A stretch of DNA of 64,000 bases, taken from the NCBI GenBank assembly GCA_018881555.1, contig JACAXG010000063.1:2567930-2631929 (forward strand), written 5' to 3'. The stretch is from Amblyornis subalaris (lineage: Eukaryota; Chordata; Aves; Passeriformes; Ptilonorhynchidae). The notes under the pieces are model-generated. The model did no database searches. It saw only the letters and a program-made list of their open reading frames with translations, and had not been told where the DNA came from. The translations under genes and the position numbers were made by a program. Below are positions 1 through 13,172 of the stretch, in pieces (the stretch's first letter is position 1; each line of letters opens with the position of its first letter).

Positions 1-3000
1 AGTGTGCAATTTATGTTTGGTCAATACACCTTTGAAGACTTCTGGATCCAGACTGTTTCTTCAAGATTTTTCTGCAGAACATTCTGCATCCCCTTACTGG
101 TGGATTAATAATACTTTGCTGTACCTACTCGCTCAATAAGTAGCTCTATCCACTCTTTTTCCTGCTCTTTCCCAAAGTTTGAGTTTACACTTTTATTAGC
201 TTACCTTAGCAATGCAGGACAGAATCATCTAGAGATGACAGAAATTCTGAAACAGACAGGGTATAAAATATAAAGCCTGTTACTAAAGAAAGCAAAGATT
301 ATGTTCTTTTGCNTCTCTAACAGCTGAAGACTTACAATAACAGACTTACTTCATATAGTAGATATCCTACAATTCAGCACATCTTAGCCAAGGAGAAGAT
401 TTGTGAACGTGCTTGTGTTTCTTATTTCCAAAGACAAAACAGTCCCAGCCACATCAAACTGTCCTTATCTAGGGTGCCAGCAGTTTCTGGCCTAAAATCA
501 ATGGCATTGGTTTAACTTTTAGATAAGATTTTAATTCTGGAAGCTGTACACTCGTTCTAAAGTTACTTTTGTCAAAGNCTAGGAAAGTATTGTGTCCCTT
601 TGGGGTGGGAGACCAACGTTACCTCCATAAGAGAGCAAAACAATTGTCCTCAAAAACCTGCTTTAGAATCTTTGCTGACAAACCCATCATTAGATAGCAG
701 TAATCTGAAACAANCTGGTTGATGACATAGTGCTTTTCAAAGTTTCATATTTTAATAAAATTGNGGGGAAAGTATTGAACAAAGAACCCTCAGCTGCTGG
801 AATCCTCAAGTTTTCTTTGTCGAGAAGCAATGGGTCTTGGTTGGTTGTTTTGCTTTACTCATTTGCCCAGAAGTGGTTTTTTCCCTCTTTTTTGCCCCTC
901 CTTTTTTTCTCCACATTTCCAACTCTGTTTCAACATGTTAATGAGCCTACACTTAAGGAATACAGATAAGCAAATAATTATAAAACATGGTGATATAGAT
1001 AACATCTTCATCTGTGTTTCAAACCCAACTAAATATAATATCTAAACATGCTATATGGTTACTCATCATATGATGGCAAAAAAAAAACCCCAAACCAACA
1101 AGAGAGGAAAAAAAAAAGGAAAGCTGAACAACACATTCCTGAGAAGACCAAACTGCTGACCCAGAAAGCATATGGGAAAGTCCCTCTGAGAGTCTTTTTT
1201 TATTCAATCTGCAATANTTCATTTTGATGTGATAACAGGCGTTTCAAGCAATTATTGCAGTGCTCCGAGTCAGCTTTTTAGATCATAATCCAGTAAAGAT
1301 TACTCCCATCAAAAACAGAAATACAGCTTGAAGGGTGAGGTTTTTAAGCATGTTTTGTCAGTTACTCCAAACTCTGTATTAGATACCTGTTGAATTCTGT
1401 ATGAAATTTAAGAGATTAGAGCTGCTTGTCCAAGTACTACATTGCTTCNGATCTGCATTTTGCCTTCACTACAAGAGGTTTCCTTCGATAATTTGGATTC
1501 TTTTGATGAAAATATATAATCTTTCACAAGCTAGCCAGCCCAGGCATATTCCAAATACGGATGATTTAAAATTTTCATGTCATGTAAGTTTGTTAGTAGG
1601 GTTAACACAGATACATATTATAAGGATCCTTACCGTCTGTAATCACAAATAATTACTTATTACATTTTATTTGTCTTTTACAGGACAATACTATGGTAAA
1701 ATCATAGATTATAACTGANGATTTTTTCAACCCCAAGTAAAAATATTACTAATAAACTAGCAAAAGNGATATTAACTCATTTCAGCTCAAACTAAAAGAG
1801 GAAAACCATAAACAATAGCACTCTAATTAAGACTATAAAACTATTTTCTACTAACAACATATTTGTTTCTGGGATTAAATTCTCCTCCCTAACCTTTCCA
1901 TCCNAATATTTTTCAGTATTTAGTCAGTATCCTTTTAGCTATTAGTATAGAGACATTAACTGTTGAAGGGATTAATAGAAGACAGGTTTACCCAAATTTT
2001 ACAGGCACAGAATAAAACCGGAGGTGTTTTAGCGAGCCAAAACGCAGTTTCTGCCCGTTTTAAACACCATGCTGCCACCTAGTCGACAGCCTACCGAACT
2101 GTGCTGTCCTGGGTGCAATTACAGCTACAGCCATGGAATTAAAATCAAACCATTTCCCAAAAATAGTTTGGGCAAGGAATGAGGTATCAGACACACTGAG
2201 AGCTCCAAATAACTTCCCTGTCCAGCAGCAATGCTCTGTCAGCACAAAGCAAGCAGAACTGCAGCTCTCAGTGCTCATTTGCAACATGTCACTTACTGCA
2301 AGAAGAGTGNATGTATTCAGGGAGCATTCCCATGTGGTAGCTCCTACTTGTTGTAGTTATAGTTGTGAAATAACTANACCAAGGGTAAAACAAGGAAATA
2401 ATTTGATTCAGTACCACCAAGTAAGGGATCAGTCCAAAATAATACAATATGAACATTAAACAGATTTATGCTGTGTCAGCAAGTTCAGGCACTACTGATC
2501 TTCAACCTCTTTCCANNACTTCAGAAGTATCTATTTTATNTTCAGAAAGAACTGATTTCCCNGAACACTGTTTTGTTTCTTTNTTTATTCTCTCTTCCTT
2601 TAAAGGTGTCTGACAAGAAGTACTACTTTTTCCTCTACAAACCATTCCTCAACACAACTCACACTAATATTGCTATTAAATATTTTGGTACCCCTAGGGT
2701 AAAGCTTCAAAAGGAATAACATTATTATCTCAGTGAGGCATAATATATGAAAATTGTTTCTTTGCCTAAGCATCATAGATAATGTCAATATCAGTGACAA
2801 AGAAATTTACTCTCATCAAAGAAACAGTTTCCTAATTCTATATATCTGCACCTCACTACAGGTTAGAATAAGGATGTCTCTGCAGCACCAGGTTTGGAAC
2901 AGCTCCCACAGGAGGCCAGGAATGGCAGAAGGCATGGAGCAGCCCTGTACCAGAACACAGTGTTTTATATCTCCTCCCCATGCCACAGCATCCCCAAAAC

Positions 3001-3689
3001 TCTAGAAGAGCANAGACTGCAGAAAGCAGGCAGGTTCTCCTCCTTTTTCGGGTACCCAGTCTAACACATGATCAACAGGTACCGGATTTTGGCAGGACAG
3101 AAGACAGGATGCATGAGCTTTCTGTAAAGATACATTAGAAGACCATAATTACATTACATTGTGATAAAAACTTGAATGCAAAAGACGTAAGAAACCAAAA
3201 ACCAGCAACATCTCTAAGATGACACAAATATAGTGAACACGGTACTTTTTAGAGCTCTTTTTCGTGTTAGCCTTTACCATGAACATGAGAGAGATGACCA
3301 AGATCTTACTAAAAATACTCTGTAAATGTGGATGTTTTAGGTGTTTTTTTCAAATTCCTAAGTGAATGACAAATCTAAACTTTCCTACCGAGAAAAATTT
3401 TGCAGCTCAAAGCACTCTACTGTTGTCTACACCTTTAGTTATTTTCTCAGATAAAACATATATTGCCANGGCACTGACAGAGGAGATGCCCTGGGTGTTT
3501 ACATATTTCCCTCAGAGACATGTGGCAGGACAAAACTGTTTGCATGCCCACAGGCAAGTAGCCTGGCTGGATTAGGAAAGTATTTCCAGCTCTGGATGGG
3601 GCATTGTATAAACAATCCAGANGAGAAGCAAGAGAAAAAACCCTACATATTAAAAACAAGGAAAGACACCGCTCTCTTAGGGGCAGGCC
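1..3689. other. Noncoding DNA, no gene recognised
   Basis: AT-rich DNA with short, unrelated open frames on both strands and no protein family that I recognise. If CCDC73 lies to the left on the minus strand, as in the human order CCDC73-PRRG4-QSER1, this stretch could be its first intron, but no CCDC73 coding exon was seen. Several minus-strand splice-site pairs occur; the best one, at 205-246, is described in the findings. An A/C-rich tract lies at about 1081-1103. Confidence 0.6.
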
Positions 3690-4150
3690 CAAGATACTAA
3701 GAGCACTGCGGCCGCCCAGGCCCAGCTGAAAAGCAGCCTTTAAAAAACCAACCAACCAACCANCCAAACCNCCCCACACACCTTGTTTTCCCCAGCTGCA
3801 GTTCAGGGGCAGGTTATTCCCCGTCAGGAGCAGCCCCGAGCCCTTGCCCCGCACTAGGGGCAGCAGCCGCGGCTCCTGCGCGAACTCCCCCGGCAGCGGG
3901 GCCCGCTCCCCTCAGGGCCCGGCGGGCACGNGCAGAGGCAGCGCACGTCTGCAACACGGCCAACTGCGCTTTGTTCGGGGATATAAGGGTAGGACACCTC
4001 ACCCTGCCCCGTCTGGAGCGCAAATGTCCCTGCAAAGGAGCTGTATTTCCAAGCCCCCGCCCCCTTCCCAGGCCCGGTGCCCTGAGGGAGCGCAGCGGCG
4101 GGACGGGCACCGTGAGGGCAGGAGGGCTCTGTGCTGAGCACACTCACAAA
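3690..4150. promoter_or_regulatory. Small CpG island, no gene assigned
   Basis: A sharp rise in G+C and CpG in otherwise AT-rich DNA, with GC boxes and a TATA-like TATAAG near 3977. The edges are approximate. Long open frames on both strands here are an effect of the GC content and are not called as genes. In vertebrates such islands usually mark promoters. By synteny the likeliest owner is a minus-strand gene running left (CCDC73), but no exon confirms it. Confidence 0.5.
3746..3770. repeat. (CCAA)n microsatellite
   Basis: A short run of CCAA/ACCA units with one internal N, and another N just downstream at 3771. It lies at the left edge of the small CpG island. The Ns fit length or base variation between alleles. 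Confidence 0.7.
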
Positions 4151-7100
4151 GCATCAAAGCACGGACATGCAGTTAATATACCTCAAATCCTTTACTCTGC
4201 GCTCGGGTGACACCATGTGAATCCATTTTAAACTGAGCGGAACCCCGAAGACCAATTGTTTCTCAAGACATACCAGATACTCTTTTTCCTTACCTCGTAC
4301 TCCCTATTATATAGTTGAGTATTTTGCCAGACGCTTGTATTNCTTTTCCCCAGACATTTGTTATTTTGTTGTTTGGGTTTGTTTGGTTTTGGGGTTTTTT
4401 ACATAATAAANTAGATTTGTCTATTTGATTTTTTTAAAATCATAACACTATTATTCAGTTTTATGACTAGTTAAAAGTGCACACAGCACTAAGGAGGTCA
4501 TTTGAGTTTGGGGCTGTACACAGCCCAGCGTTGCTGGAACACACGTGGTAAAGAAAATGCTTCATAAATAATTAACATTTCCAAACCACTCAAGTTAAAA
4601 AAGATATGTTTTTAATGGGNTACCTGAAATAACATTATTAAAACGATAAGCAGAATGATGATGATGCTCAGAACTGTACTCTTACTCAGTCCAAATAATT
4701 TGTCATAAAAAGCTTTGTTTTCTTGGCTAGGCAGCATCATCAGCACAGGCTCCCAAAGGAATATTCTCAGGAAGGCTTATTCCAGTAACACCAGAAAACC
4801 GAAGTGACACCAACTCTCTAGGATGCTCCCTGTGCTTATGTAATGGTGGATCTCCTTTCCAATNTATGATCAAGTTAGTCCTCATCAACCACAGAAGGCA
4901 CCACAGTGGCCATGCTCACAAGTCAGTTGCGGTGTTTCTGTATGACAAATGGATCTCTACAGATGTATTGCAACAAAAATCCTCAGCTAACACAGACAAG
5001 GCTTCAGCTAGTGGAGCAGTCGAGCAGTGGGTTGGTTGAGAATGTATTTTTCCTACAGCTATTTTGAGAATTAGTGGATTCCTAGTGGAAATACACAACT
5101 GCAATATATTATTTGTTCAGAAAGATCTGAACTTTTCAATTTTCAATTAAATTAACCTTTTATTTACACAAATACTTAGTTGGACCTTCAACTGCAGAAT
5201 CTTATGTATCTTATGTATGGAACTCAACCCTGCTCTCCCACTGGCTTTAAGATAAAAAGATCCAGATAACACAAGCACAGCACATTAAATACAATAGGAT
5301 TATCTAAAAATCACACAATAGTTTGTNCAACACTGTTTTGCAACATTCATAGAAAATGTTAAGAGAACTAAAACTGAAAGTATTATATCCAGCAATTTTT
5401 TTCAAATAGCACTATATAATGAACCATCACAACATTCTAAAGTTTCATTAAGAAGAGGTTCAAAATTGTATGCTGTTAGTTGTTACTGGTGTGGTAACCA
5501 CGATGTCAGCTTATGACTTTACCAAGTCAAAACAACTCTGCCAAACTTAACATTCATTTTTATAATTATCTTCATATCATTAATAAATCAACGCTGAAGT
5601 GCTACATGCAAGAAGGTCTAGATATAAGAGGAAAGGGATACAAAGTCATACAAGTCAGGCAAGACATAATAGAAATACGATGTGAAAATGAGTGCTATAA
5701 TGAAAGGTATGCAGGAATTTATTTATCAAGGCTTTACATTTAACATGGAATGTGAGATGAAGTCGTCTAATAACTGGCTCTTTGTGTACATTACATTTGC
5801 TTGATCAAACTTGAAAGAGGCAAAAATAGATGGGATAAAGAACATGAGAAATAAATAGGTTTCCAGTAACTATTTCATTTCCTGGATAATAGAGAATAGA
5901 ACCAACATGCAGAAATACATATCCTATTTTAAAGAAAACAAGACACAAATTTGAAGGTAATATAGGAAACCTTTTTACTTATTTTCCTCTCTATGCTAAA
6001 ATTCAAATAGAAATGTACAAAAAAGTTACTTGTTTTTTTACTCNAGATTGTTTGCATTTCACCTGGATTATTGTCTTCAACATTAGCATGAATTTCCATG
6101 AAAGCATCATGTTGTATATTGTCAGTGTCTTTCAGTAAAATACATAGCAAATAGTTATGCATATTTAATATTACACATAAATCACACTTTATGGAAAGAT
6201 AATATAGTCACTGCGGAATGAGTTGCCTTTTTCCCCCCTGAAATCCTATGATTTACTTGGCAAAACCTAAAATATTTATTTGAAACAATGATACCTNGAG
6301 ATGTAATATTTTCCGAAGTACAAGTCAGAAAGCATTCCTCTGGAGAAGTGTTCAAATAAGTAATCTGGATCTCCTAAACGGGGACATGATTTGGACTGTC
6401 CCCAGTAACATGAGACTTATTCCTGCCAAGGCCACAGCTGGAAGCTAAGAAACGATGGGAGCAGAGGGCTGACCTTCGGACTGAAGTCCACAGACAGTGC
6501 TACAAATGAAAACAGGTCAGCAAATATTGGCAGCTGCTGGAAATCAAAGTGTTTGTCATCCAGCANAGCACTCCAGTTTTAGAAATGCACTTGGCAGTCT
6601 AAGTAGATTAGCATATTAAGCAAACCTTCATCATTGCTCTAATGGTTTTCACCAGGAATTCTGAGTGTTAATCATGCAAATGCATGCTTAAAAAGAAAAA
6701 AATCCCTTTTTGAGGAAAAAACAAGTTAGTTATAAAATCTTCAGATGTCATCTCAAATCTGNATGCATCTTTATTGTAAATACCTGCTTTAGATCATGTG
6801 CCCATTTCTTAACCACCATGTATATGTGATAATGAAACATGCCAACCAACCGCTATGTTTCAATAAATGCCTTTTCTTTCTCAGCGGATGTTATTGCTGA
6901 ATTTAACCCAAATTAAATTAATNTATACTTAAAACCTACACTGTCATTGTTAACTTGAGGTTTTTCACACAATAGTAATGTGACATTTATTTAGCAATTT
7001 TGCAATCTATCAAATTGTGTTTTTAGAAAGTAATATTTGCAGTTATATAAGTTTGTGTTGCATTGGTTGAGTTTGTTTGTTTGTTTTAAAATTCCTTCTG

Positions 7101-8708
7101 TACGAACTTATCCTTATACCTCTGAGGTAATTTGAACATAGTACACCGAAGCAAAACATTAACTTTGTATTTTCACTGTAAGTTATTTTAAAATTAGAGC
7201 ATGGAACCACAAATTCTTACAGAAAATACAATTGGTATTTTTTAGTACTATTAATATGATCACTATCCATGAGTGGATAGTACAAGCAAATAGTAAAACA
7301 ATACGTAATAATTTCAGTATTTNTGCTCTGTGGCAAGAGAACAAATCTATGTATTTTTAAAGGCATATTAACAACACTTTAAAGAGGAACTTTCTGTCTG
7401 AAACTTCAGTGGCAATGTCAGTGATGCACAGAATGGGGTTGGTCCNTCACCAGTTATATGGCTATGATGATTCAGGGATTATATGCAACTCAGTCTCAAC
7501 TGCTCTTCTAATAAGATGACATCCTTGGTGTTCTGATAAGCTCAATACAACAGGAAAATGTCAATAACTCTAAAGATTAAAAGTGGATAACAACCAGGTA
7601 CACTTCCAAATTTTATACATTAAATAATATTTCCACATTCTTGAAGTTATGCTCTGATAGGAGCTTCCCATATAACTAAAAAAATATACTGAGATGGTAT
7701 TTAACGCTGAGCTTGCCCTAATGTGTTATACAAGTAATTTAGAGATGGTGAAGATGTACAAGACAGAAAACGGGAACAGTCCTCCTATTTGGCCTGTGTT
7801 TTCAAAACTCCATCATCCCTGTGCACCTAAAAAATGTTTATGAGATCCTATTTTTGATTTATAACTCCTTTCAGTTTCTATAGTTTCAGTTCTTTCCAGA
7901 AAGCTTCATGTGTTAGATATCCTTAAAGTAGCTGCATTTTCCTTGCTTCTTCCTGTGGACATCTCTCCATTTTCTGAATTATGACANATTCACATCAATC
8001 ACACAACCAGTGATGGGTAATAAAGCTCCTTTGTTCTGCCTGTTGCAGAAGCATTCCTGATCAAGAAATCAATTAAATGTATACTTACCATGTAGCTTTT
8101 TGCTATCAATGATGCTATTCACAAGTTACGTACACAATGAGCTGCTTCACTGAACACTCACCATCAAAAAAAGATTAACCCCCAAAAATNTCTGCTNCGA
8201 ATGACAAGTTTCAAAACAAGGNTTTTTTTAATGTAAAGTGTCTCCTTAAAGGAACATTTATATAATGTCATAGTTTTCTTATATTAAGGACAAACTGCAC
8301 TCACACTGTCAGCCTGTGCCTCACTTGTGCAGTAAGTGTCATCTAATAAATAAAGAAACAAAGCTGCTTGTGTGTCAAATAAAGTCTGTCTTAAGAANAT
8401 AACTGCTAGTACTCTGATTCTGAACATCCCTCAGCTACCCATTTCCAATACTGTAAAATAACACATTGACCTGTTTTTCAATTATAAAATTCTNCTCACA
8501 CATATTCGTAGAATCACAGAATGGTATCAGATTTAAAAAAAATAAAATAAAAGTAAGAAAACATATTTATTCTGTATTTAGCTCAAATAAAAAGGATGAT
8601 TTTTTGATCACATAAAACCCCACAAAAGCTGCAAAGGCATATAAAGTCTGTCACAATTTTTCCTTAACTTTTTTCTGGTACTTTTTTAAAAAGGGTGTGG
8701 GATGTTTA

Positions 8709-8752
8709 CAATAATAATAAAAACAATNATNATCATCATNATAATCATAATA
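8709..8752. repeat. Imperfect AAT/ATC microsatellite
   Basis: Interrupted ATA, ATC and AAT trinucleotides containing three Ns within 13 bases. Such clustering of Ns in a repeat fits allelic length variation or misaligned reads. Confidence 0.65.
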
Positions 8753-11700
8753 TTTCTATTGTTGTTATAAGCATAGAATTCCTTTATTTTTGTTAAAAGA
8801 AAACCAAAACTAGCAAACACTATCAAAGTCAATGGACTGTATTCCTGGAAATAGCATCAGACCTAAAATTAACACATACTGAAATCTGAAAGACTTAAAA
8901 AGACTTAAGTCTCTTCCAATTTTGATTTTCATAATTGTGTTGCACAAAATAAGCTGGTCTAAGAGATTNGGGGGAGGGGAAGAACCAGAGACTCTTTGGC
9001 TGACTGGATGCATTACATTAATTTCTTAATATGTGAAGGAGTGGATTACCCCTCTAACAGCAATGGGAAATTAGTTTCTTTATTTCTTCATTAAGACTGT
9101 GGGAGGGAAATTAATTTTCTACTCTGGTTTTCAAAATTAATTGAATATATCTTTATTAAAGTGATAAATATATACACATACTTTTTGGTTGAAAGAATTC
9201 TCTAAATTAATCCTAAACAGATGTTTTCGAAGCAGTTTGGTAGCACNTGGTTATTTTTTTTTGTTTCATTTTGTGATGTTATAAAAAAAACCTGAAAAAA
9301 AGGACCACCCAATGTAACAAAGCTCTCTATAGGAAAAAAGTATCCAAAACCAGTCTTTATAAACTAATTTTAGTAGCACTAAATAGCATATTGTTCAATC
9401 TTCTTTTCTTCCTAGTCAGTATTATTTTTGTACCTATGATCTTGCAGCTTTCATTGTGNACCTAAGTGTCTATGCTTTCATGCATATAGATATATGCTTC
9501 AAAAAATGGTTTTTGATTGCTCTTACAAGAAACCAGAGTATTTAAAAGCATCACCCACCTAGCTTGAACTCGAGGCAAAGTACCTTGAGGTGTCTAGGTA
9601 TCTTCTTGTGTAAATTAGAGGAATTTACTTCCTATGCCTTCACAGTTTTTATATCTGTTTGTACTGTAAATGTATTTCATATGGTGTATTTCCACCATTA
9701 CATAATTATATTCTTTTATTTATATTCTTTAGTACCCTCTTATGCAAAGTCAACCACCTCAAAGTGAGCTTATGCCAGTAGTATTTTGATTTAGTCTTCT
9801 CTTGCGTAACTGGTAGAATCATTTTTGTTACATCTTTCTTACACAAAAAAATGAATCATAGGCATTTTTTCTAGAGAACTTGGACATTTCAGCATTGGAA
9901 AAAAAAAAAAAACCTACTGATGGCAATAGTGATTCCACCACAGTGGAATCCAAGAGCTTATAAGACAAGGAAAGTCAGATTTGTCAGTCCTTTAAAACCA
10001 TCACATCCTTCATGTACTTTTGGCCTAGAGGCTCAACAGAGTTAGAAAATTCATACAACTTAATTTTCCTTGTGTAACTCNAATACATTAAACAGAGAAC
10101 AGAATTTCTCATCCTTTGTTCAATGAATTAAAAGTCCGTGCTACTTCATGGGGCCTCTGTTTCCCTACACAAATAAGTAAACATGCCCAAAACTCTATCA
10201 ATAGACACACAAGTCATTTAATTTTTTTTTTAAATGGCCAACTTTTCAAGTTCTACCATCTTTCACGAGTCACCATATTATTCTTTTCTTACTGAAAAAT
10301 CTAAGAAATAAATCAGAAGACATTTCTTTCTGAAATTGCACTGCAGTTACTATAAACCCAAGCTCATGGTAAGAGAAGGAAAAGTAGGATACAGTAAGTA
10401 ATTAAACAATGCAGGGAAATTCAGCTGATCTCCTTACTAGAAGTTAATAGGAAGTTCTTGTTTGTTTAGTAAAACAAACATCTTAATTATAGACACAAAG
10501 AGAATAGAGATTAAATGCACAAGATTCATGTCGAACAAAAGCAAGACTGTCTCAAAAACATCCACGCACCATGCTTCAACCTGCTTGTTTAATCCATTCC
10601 ACTGGAACGGCTCTTCTCTTTCAAAACTGCCAATCAGCATTGCAAAATGCAACTGAGAGGAAGAGGCAGAACAACTTCTTTACTTGTTTATGTAATGTGT
10701 TGCTTGATCACTAGCTTGTTAAGAAAAAAATCTGAGTGAGTCCACGCAGCATCTTCATTAATATGTTAATCATAATTTACAAAGACAAAATAAGATGTAT
10801 CTTTGTCCAGAAAAACCATTTAATAGTAATGCATAGAGAGTAAAAACAAGGTTCAACTCTAACTCCCCTTTAGGGGAAAACAAAGAAGCAGAACAAAAGG
10901 AAGTCTGGATAAAAATTAAGTAGCAGACAAGATCGCAATGACCTGAGGAAATGAGTCAATGGTGAAACAATCAAAGAAAGCAGCACCAAAACCCCTGTTC
11001 CTTAGAGAAGAAAATCTATGATCCACACGTAATTAAAACGGCCCCTTTTGTTGTGGAAGCCCCTTCCAATGTGAAAGAGTGGAGCCCCTTCCAATGGTTT
11101 ATTGCTGTTTTAATTGCCTCATGCATTTATGGAGGAGGCTGTTGAAGGCCCTGCAATCCTCCATGTCACAGAAACTCCTGTCACAGGTCCAACAAAACCC
11201 ACCAGATTATTCCCTTCTCCCAAAACAATTTTTTTTAATTAAAAAAAAAATTGTTCCTCAAGATCAAAAAGCAAGGAATCTCCAGAAGATTTTTCATATC
11301 CAACTCTACAATCTCCAGACAAAAAAGAAAAAAAGGAAATAAAGAATTCTATAGAAAGCATCCTCAAACGAGCCAAGGCNCGGTAACCTTTTCCAATACA
11401 CACCCATAGCTTTGCATGAATGGGACAACATGAGACTCTGCTAAAGCAGAAATCAAGTAATTGCTTGCTTACCTGCCCGGAGTAATACAGATTATGTCCC
11501 CAAAAAGGGACACTCACCGAGCATTAGAGTTTGGCATCCACCATGAAATATTTTGCCTTTGATGTAAGTGTCAANAATTGTATATACACCTGAGATGCAG
11601 TCACTAAAACTGCTCTGTTGGAAAAAGAGTGGGATCCATAAAGCAAAAAGAGACAGGATTTGTACCATACTCCTGGCTGGAATGCTCTTTGAAGGGAGAC

Positions 11701-12851
11701 TGCTTAACTAAATTTTCTGCATATTTTCTTAGGCAGAGAGATTATTTAGGCAGCTTGTCATCACTGATCTTAATAACATTTTTCAGAAAAAACTCCTGTC
11801 TTAGCTACAAGGTTTTAGAACCAGCTTTTAGACCACAGCAAAGAATGACTGCATCCTCAACAGCNCAGTGCTGGCTTTACCTCACCCATGTGAGGCATTC
11901 TCTCATTTGGACTAAAAGCCTCAAAATTCTCACTGATTTCTTCTTCAAATTCAATAATATTCACTTTGCTCTTTATATGGGTATAATATCCTAGGCCATT
12001 TTCCAGAAATTGCAATCAATATAAATAGAACAGCACAATATGCAGGAAAAAATACACGTTAAAACATGANAAACTGTAAAAATGTGATCTGTTATCAACC
12101 CTAACAACCATTACATCTGCTTGGACAAAAGCACCTGAAATAAGCACATCTCTCAGTGAAAGATAGCTTATACTCACCGTGCAAATAAGTTGAATTTTTA
12201 AGATTATATATCTAAAGAAAACTTAAAAATCCCTTTCTCACCTTAAGTCTTTAATCAACNCTCCCACAATCACAAACAAGTTTCTTGTGGACCAACCGAA
12301 TACATACCAAATAGAAACTGCCTGTATCACAGCAACAAACACAAAGTTTACAAATCTATCTCCACAGCTACCAAAATAAGTGCCAAGCATAACAGAAGCA
12401 TCAATCAGAAGCATNAATATCTTTTGCATTAATGCGCATCAGAAGCAGCATCGCTGCTGCAGCTGAGCANAATTAAAACACAGCCAAAGCTGTCAGCCTG
12501 CTGCTACATTACCTCACCTACAAACAGCTCAAAAGCTCGACTTTGTTAGAAAATGAAACCTTTCCAAGACTCAGCTTTGTCTCCTCTACTTTGATAACAG
12601 ATCCTCAGCAGGAACATTCCGAATTCTAAATGACAGAGCTGGTAGGAGAAAGCTGGGAGGCCACCACAGAGCTCCCTCTAGTGTGAGCCAGGAGAGGAAA
12701 TCGCTTATGATCTCAACTTTGCAGAGAAATGGGTTACTGAGAGAAAAAAGGGAACGCAACAGAAANAGCTGAGGAGCTAAATAGTGATCCCAGATCTTAG
12801 AAAGTTGAGATAAGGTGGCAACATCAGGGCTTAGGCTCTGGTAGAAGACAG

Positions 12852-13172
12852 TATCACAGAATCAGAGGATGGCTGAGGCTGAAAGGATGTCGGTCACCAA
12901 GCCTACCACTCCCACTCCCAAGAAGGGACATTACTGCCAGATTTGCATATCTCCATGAACAGAGAGATTCCACAACCTCTCTGGGCAACCTGTGCCCAGT
13001 GCTCAGTCACCTCCTTAGTAAGAAAAGTTTCCTTACATTCAGAAGGAACCTCCTATGTTTCCTTTGTACNTGTTTCCTCTGGTCCTGTCACTGAGCACCA
13101 CTGAAGAGAGCCTGGCTCCATCTCCTTTACATCCTCCCTTCATCGATGAGACTGTCCCACCCCTTGAGGCCA
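12852..13172 (-). mobile_element. CR1 LINE 3' fragment
   Basis: Read on the minus strand, this ends in the CR1-type tail; on the + strand it begins with TCACAGAATCAGAGGATGG. The internal words (an 'ACCTCTCTGGGCAACCTGTG' block, then 'CTTACATTCAGAAGGAACCTCC', here slightly diverged) are those of the 3' portion of avian CR1. It is 5'-truncated, as is usual for CR1, and carries no intact open frame. It is inserted opposite to the four CR1 copies between PRRG4 and QSER1. The inner boundary is approximate. Confidence 0.85.

Noticed and set aside
5929..6162. Minus-strand frame with a polar DTDNIQHDAFMEIHANVEDN stretch and a CCAG|GTGAAA donor
   Set aside because: The acceptor has no pyrimidine tract and I could not match the residues to a known protein; it also lies right of the island that would have to be the promoter.
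7262..7281. 8-bp inverted repeat ACTATCCA-TGAG-TGGATAGT (and a similar one at 46953-46971)
   Set aside because: About two such 8-bp hairpins are expected by chance in 64 kb for short loops.
7900..8000. Minus-strand stretch reading NSENGEMSTGRSKEN, reminiscent of part of CCDC73
   Set aside because: No donor with GT follows in the needed place and the acceptor is weak; the similarity rests on memory of the human protein. Too weak to call an exon.
8511..8531. TAGAATCACAGAATGGT, resembling the CR1 terminal repeat in reverse
   Set aside because: Only about 20 bases match and the flank is A-rich and unrelated; not enough to call an element.
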